NCBI RefSeq assembly: GCF_003605385.1
Contig: NZ_QYTV02000002.1
Span: 63,412-127,411, forward strand
DNA from: Siminovitchia acidinfaciens
GTDB taxonomy: Bacteria; Bacillota; Bacilli; Bacillales; Bacillaceae_C
Reading direction: 5' to 3'
DNA length: 64,000 nucleotides
Shown: piece after piece, positions 60,839 through 64,000 of the stretch
How positions within the stretch are numbered: position 1 is the stretch's first letter
Layout of the letters: each line of letters opens with the position of its first letter
Notes under the pieces: generated by a model
Database searches by the model: none
Told to the model about the DNA's origin: nothing
What the model saw: the letters and a program-made list of their open reading frames with translations, nothing else
Translations under genes and position numbers: made by a program

Positions 60839-61319
60839 TTTCCATCCACTCCCGCCTTGCCTCTGCATAACTGGTAGGTGTTTCATATAAACGGACAAAT
60901 TCAACCTGAACACCATCATATTGATCCTGCCTGTTGTTCAGTGACTCCCTCATTTTTTCATAAATCCAAACAACCATATTCTCAGCAGTTGTATTCATCT
61001 TTGGCAAGGTTTCATTTAAATAGCGGTGATCAAGGTCAATTTCTATTTCCTGTTTCCAGATCTCCTTGATATCCCCAAAATCTATTACGAGGCCTATTTC
61101 ATCTACAAACCCGCTGATGCCAAAAATGACTTTATACGTATGCCCGTGCAGATTCTTACATTTCCCTTCATAACAGTGAAGATGATGGGCTGCATCAAAC
61201 GTAAACTCCTTACTGACAAGTACTCGTTTTTTATGATATTTCAGTTCGTCTTTTTTAATATCCCGATCCATCTTTTGTAAATCTTCTACAATTCGAAAAC
61301 CAAAAAAGTCCTTCCCCAT
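60831..61319 (-). CDS. queD: 6-carboxy-tetrahydropterin synthase QueD
   Basis: 162-residue enzyme that converts dihydroneopterin triphosphate to 6-carboxy-tetrahydropterin. The zinc histidines are in FDAAHHLHCYEGKCKNLHGH, with the conserved catalytic Cys49 region, and DLDHRYLNE is a further block. ATG at 61319 shares one base with the queC stop. Its first 35 residues are an extension beyond the usual short N-terminus. Confidence 0.93.
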   Translation of the reverse strand: MGKDFFGFRIVEDLQKMDRDIKKDELKYHKKRVLVSKEFTFDAAHHLHCYEGKCKNLHGHTYKVIFGISGFVDEIGLVIDFGDIKEIWKQEIEIDLDHRYLNETLPKMNTTAENMVVWIYEKMRESLNNRQDQYDGVQVEFVRLYETPTSYAEARREWMEIE

Positions 61320-61987
61320 TATACCTTCCCTCCTTTTCTTGACGTGAGATACTTTTCTAGCCCATTCTTCCTTAACTTACATGCTGGGCACGCTCCACAG
61401 CCATCACCTATTACTCCTTCATAACAGGTCAATGTCTTCTCCCGGACATAATCCAGTACATTCAGGTCATCTGCAAGCTTCCAAGTCTCTTCCTTATCCA
61501 ACCACATGAGCGGTGTATGAATAACAAACTGTTGGTCCATCGATAAATTAATAGACACATTCAGAGATTTGATAAAAGCATCCCTGCAATCGGGATATCC
61601 GCTAAAATCTGTTTCACTCACACCAGTGATGATATGCTTGGCATTCACTTGGCTTGCCAAAACAGCCGCGAATGAAAGGAAGATCAAGTTGCGTCCTGGA
61701 ACGAAAGTTGATGGCAGTTCCCCTTCTTCTCCATCTGTTATTTCTATATCACTTCTTGTTAATGCGTTCGGAGCTAATTGATTCAGCAGCCCCATATCTA
61801 ACAAGTGATGTCTAATATCTAACTCTTGTGCTATTACTTTTGCACACTCAATTTCACTTTTATGCCTTTGATTATAATTAAAAGTGACAACTTCTACTTC
61901 CTTAAACGTTTTTAACGCCCAAAATAAGCACGTCGTACTGTCTTGTCCACCACTAAAGACAACAATGGCTTTTTCATCCTTTAACAT
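61319..61987 (-). CDS. queC: 7-cyano-7-deazaguanine synthase QueC
   Basis: 222-residue PP-loop ATPase that converts 7-carboxy-7-deazaguanine to preQ0. The ATP loop is [12 protein letters not shown] near residues 9-20 and the zinc cysteines are in [19 protein letters not shown]. It is the first gene of the operon and lies directly after a preQ1-I riboswitch. Confidence 0.95.
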   Translation of the reverse strand: MLKDEKAIVVFSGGQDSTTCLFWALKTFKEVEVVTFNYNQRHKSEIECAKVIAQELDIRHHLLDMGLLNQLAPNALTRSDIEITDGEEGELPSTFVPGRNLIFLSFAAVLASQVNAKHIITGVSETDFSGYPDCRDAFIKSLNVSINLSMDQQFVIHTPLMWLDKEETWKLADDLNVLDYVREKTLTCYEGVIGDGCGACPACKLRKNGLEKYLTSRKGGKV

Positions 61988-62003
61988 GTAGAAAACTCCT
62001 TTA

Positions 62004-62047
62004 CAAAAGAAAAAGCAATACCCCTAAAATAGAAGTATTGCTTCTCC
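62004..62047 (-). terminator. preQ1 riboswitch expression-platform terminator
   Basis: AAGCAATAC and GTATTGCTT form a 9-bp stem around a 13-base loop, followed by TTTCTTTTG on the minus strand. It lies between the aptamer and queC. Confidence 0.85.
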
Positions 62048-62080
62048 TTAGTTTTTTTAACGAGGGGGGCTAGAACCTCT
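62046..62080 (-). ncRNA. preQ1-I riboswitch
   Basis: The minus strand reads AGAGGTTCTAGCCCCCTC, followed by GTTAAAAAAACTAAGG. These are the P1 stem, loop and A-rich tail of the preQ1-I aptamer. preQ1 binding would stabilise the terminator and lower queCDE expression. Confidence 0.93.
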
Positions 62081-62106
62081 ATCACATATTATTCAACTAT
62101 CAACTG

Positions 62107-62112
62107 ATTATA
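62107..62112 (-). promoter_or_regulatory. extended -10 promoter of queC
   Basis: TGCTATAAT, with the -10 box at 62107-62112, lies about 27 bases upstream of the preQ1 aptamer. No clear -35 is seen at 17 bases, so it is likely an extended -10 type. Confidence 0.5.
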
Positions 62113-62238
62113 GCATAATCCCAGTTCGTTTTTCAGATTGAGATCTCTCCTATATTTCCGCCACTTATGTGGGTATGTGATGACTGCCAAATATCGGATG
62201 GTGTCTTTTCCATATAATGGTCATAATATGCCAGGTTT

Positions 62239-63954
62239 TCATACATATCCTCGATCCATTTTGTACAATAGACGGTATTTCTCACTCGTATCCATCAGTT
62301 GTTTATGACTTCCTTGCATGGAGATCTTTCCTTCTTCCAGAAAGATGATCTCATCCATCTGCTCCATGCCGATGAGGTGATGGGTCACAAACAGAATGGT
62401 TTTGTTGTCTGCTGCGGATAACATTGTATGAATTAAGGCAGATTCCGTTTCCGGATCCAATCCGTTGGCCGGCTCGTCAAGCAGGACAACCGGCCTTTGC
62501 TGCAAGAGCACCCTGGCAAAGGCAATGCGTTGCCGCTCCCCGCCTGAAAATCGCTTTCCCATTTCATGCATCGGGGTTTGAAGCCCTAACGGCAAGGAGG
62601 CAAGCAAGGGTGTAAGTTGTGCCTGTTCAGCCACTTGCCATATTTCCTCATCACTTGCATCGGGGCGGCCGATTCGAATATTGTTTCCTACAGTCGTATC
62701 AAATAAATGCGGCTGTTGGTTTAACACTGAAATCATTTCCGGTACACAAGCACTATTATTCATTCGAATTGTACCTTCAGTTGGTTGCAAAGCACCCGAT
62801 AAAAGCTTTATTAATGTTGATTTTCCAGTCCCACTTCTTCCTAGAATGGCGATTTTTCTCCCGGCTGGAATAGTAAGAGAAAAATTACGGAACACCCAGT
62901 CAGACTGATCGCTATATCGGTAGGAAAGGGAGTCTATCTCTATATGAACAGGTTCATTCTGCACCAAGGTGATTGGTTGCACATCTTCATCCTCGACCAC
63001 CTGAAGATCCTGAATGGATGAAATTCTTTTGACTGAATCATCATAAGCGGGGATTTGCTCGACCGCTGCTGAAACAGGCAATAGAGCGTCCGCAAGAGAT
63101 ACAGTCATTAAAACAAAAGCAGCGATGAATGTTGGTGTCATCGTTCCGCTCTCCGCTTGAATACCTGACCAAATAATCATCGCCATCACAACCATGCCAA
63201 AGATGAATTGAAGGATGAAATCCCGGATATGGCGTTTTCTTTTCATCGTTCGTTCCGTTTGTACTAGCCGTTCCTCTTGTTCACTATAGGAACGAAGAAA
63301 ATCATCCGTACGACCACTTGCTTTCCAATCTGTCAAACCTAAAACGGCATCAGTTAGTTGTTGATATAATTGATTCCGTTCCTGCTTCAAGAAGAGATGC
63401 TCTCGCCGGCTCATGACGAAAGAAACGTATGGGATCAGAAAGACTATAACGGCAACCATCAATGCCATTAACATGGCAAACGTCCAATCTACTAAGCCCA
63501 AAGCAAAGATTAATCCTCCATAGATTACCAGTGCCACTATACTTGGAAAAATGGTACGTAAATATAAATTCTGTAAATGGTCAATGTCATCAGATAGCAC
63601 AGCTAATAGATCACCCGTCCTATGCCGCGAGCGTAATAATAATGCTTGAGGCTCTAACAGGCGATATAAATTCATTCGCATCTTTTCTACAATCCGCAGA
63701 ACTACATCGTGTCCAACTAAACGTTCCACATAGTGAAAGGAGGGTCTGCAGATACTAAACGCTCTTACTGCTACAATGGGAACGTAAACTATCATTATAC
63801 TTTCCGGCTGAAGCGAGGAAGTAGATATTAAATAGCCTGAAATAAATAAAAGTGCGGCTCCGGAGCAAATGCCGAGTGCCCCAAGCACGATCGTTAAAAG
63901 CATAAGCGCTCGATTCTCTTTTAAATAAGAGCGAATCCATTCATTCCTCCTCAT
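62239..63954 (-). CDS. cydC: thiol reductant ABC exporter subunit CydC
   Basis: 571-residue half of the CydDC exporter, which moves cysteine and glutathione-type thiols outward and supports cytochrome bd assembly. Six helices precede the ATPase domain with Walker A ILGRSGTGKST, signature FSGGERQR and Walker B VVLLDEPANGLD, then the H-loop TVTHH-type segment. GTP/ATP and thiol roles are family knowledge. It overlaps the cydD stop by 14 bases. The usual cydAB neighbours are outside the window. Confidence 0.92.
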   Translation of the reverse strand: MRRNEWIRSYLKENRALMLLTIVLGALGICSGAALLFISGYLISTSSLQPESIMIVYVPIVAVRAFSICRPSFHYVERLVGHDVVLRIVEKMRMNLYRLLEPQALLLRSRHRTGDLLAVLSDDIDHLQNLYLRTIFPSIVALVIYGGLIFALGLVDWTFAMLMALMVAVIVFLIPYVSFVMSRREHLFLKQERNQLYQQLTDAVLGLTDWKASGRTDDFLRSYSEQEERLVQTERTMKRKRHIRDFILQFIFGMVVMAMIIWSGIQAESGTMTPTFIAAFVLMTVSLADALLPVSAAVEQIPAYDDSVKRISSIQDLQVVEDEDVQPITLVQNEPVHIEIDSLSYRYSDQSDWVFRNFSLTIPAGRKIAILGRSGTGKSTLIKLLSGALQPTEGTIRMNNSACVPEMISVLNQQPHLFDTTVGNNIRIGRPDASDEEIWQVAEQAQLTPLLASLPLGLQTPMHEMGKRFSGGERQRIAFARVLLQQRPVVLLDEPANGLDPETESALIHTMLSAADNKTILFVTHHLIGMEQMDEIIFLEEGKISMQGSHKQLMDTSEKYRLLYKMDRGYV

Positions 63955-64000
63955 GAAGCTCCCTCCGGTCGAAAAAAGGTTGTGTCATGGTTGATATTGT
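63941..64000 (-). CDS. cydD: CydD C-terminal end (5' part outside window)
   Basis: The last 19 codons of an ORF ending TMTQPFFDRRELHEEE and a TGA lie at 63941-64000, overlapping the cydC start by 14 bases. In this position and overlap, cydD is the expected gene. Confidence 0.6.
   Translation of the reverse strand, partial: TISTMTQPFFDRRELHEEE

Overview
The window is low-GC Firmicute chromosome of the Bacillaceae type. The evidence is strong AGGAGG-like ribosome binding sites, frequent TTG/GTG starts, T-box, SAM-I and preQ1-I leaders, a FapR-like operator, MhqR-like palindromes and close resemblance to B. subtilis families (FosB, FabZ, MhqR/O/P, YwqG, ResA, QueCDE, CydDC, BmrC/YheI). A soil Bacillus or Peribacillus-like species is my inference; the sequence alone does not fix the species. 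No rRNA, tRNA, CRISPR array, intact insertion sequence or intact prophage was seen.

Layout. 1-1.8 kb: a drug-type ABC transporter gene (cut by the window edge) behind an attenuator leader with two tiny ORFs. 1.8-7.3 kb: acetyltransferases, a FosB-type fosfomycin thiol transferase, a small base-excision-repair pair (Fpg/Nei glycosylase and endonuclease IV) and a NERD protein. 7.3-7.7 kb: an eight-copy 52-bp tandem repeat. 7.8-16 kb: metabolic and hypothetical genes, including a second-type fabZ behind a consensus promoter overlapped by a FapR-like operator. 16.4-18.3 kb: stand-alone leuA with a T-box. 18.4-26.2 kb: a serine hydrolase, an ECF sigma factor with its membrane partner, a second 52-bp repeat array, an esterase-MFS pair divergent from a LysR regulator, and a TRIC-type channel. 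26.7-34.2 kb: a copper/metal island with a two-component system, a BNR-type lipoprotein, a GY-rich micropeptide, YdhK lipoprotein and CopB ATPase, littered with decayed copies of a multicopper oxidase and of the copB 3' end. 34.6-43.4 kb: oxidoreductase, DJ-1/PfpI, patatin, VOC, DUF817, a YozG/DUF2975 pair, a beta-helix-like TYG-repeat protein followed by a pirin fragment, and a 2Fe-2S ferredoxin. 43.7-46.5 kb: a quinone-stress (Mhq) cluster with three operator-like palindromes. 46.6-48.2 kb: a decayed Csp copper-storage gene and a CcdA-like/ResA thiol pair. 48.5-51.1 kb: a SAM riboswitch driving a tandem CMD/AhpD-like protein, flanked by two copies of a duplicated module that carries a 26-codon ORF. 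51.2-59.7 kb: accessory genes (NAD-binding protein, DnaB-type helicase remnant, GNAT, DUF2200, PQQ-sugar-dehydrogenase-like protein, double DUF1259 protein, Arg/Glu-rich 52-aa protein, rifampin ADP-ribosyltransferase). 60.1-62.1 kb: queCDE under a preQ1-I riboswitch. 62.2-64 kb: cydC and the end of cydD.

Together the genes look like a variable stretch of a soil Bacillus chromosome rich in antibiotic, copper and quinone defence, with many small decayed genes between intact ones. The most unusual signals are the attenuator leader at 1.4-1.76 kb, the two unrelated arrays with the same 52-bp period, the duplicated 26-codon module around the SAM-controlled CMD gene, the FapR-controlled extra fabZ and the decayed copper genes.
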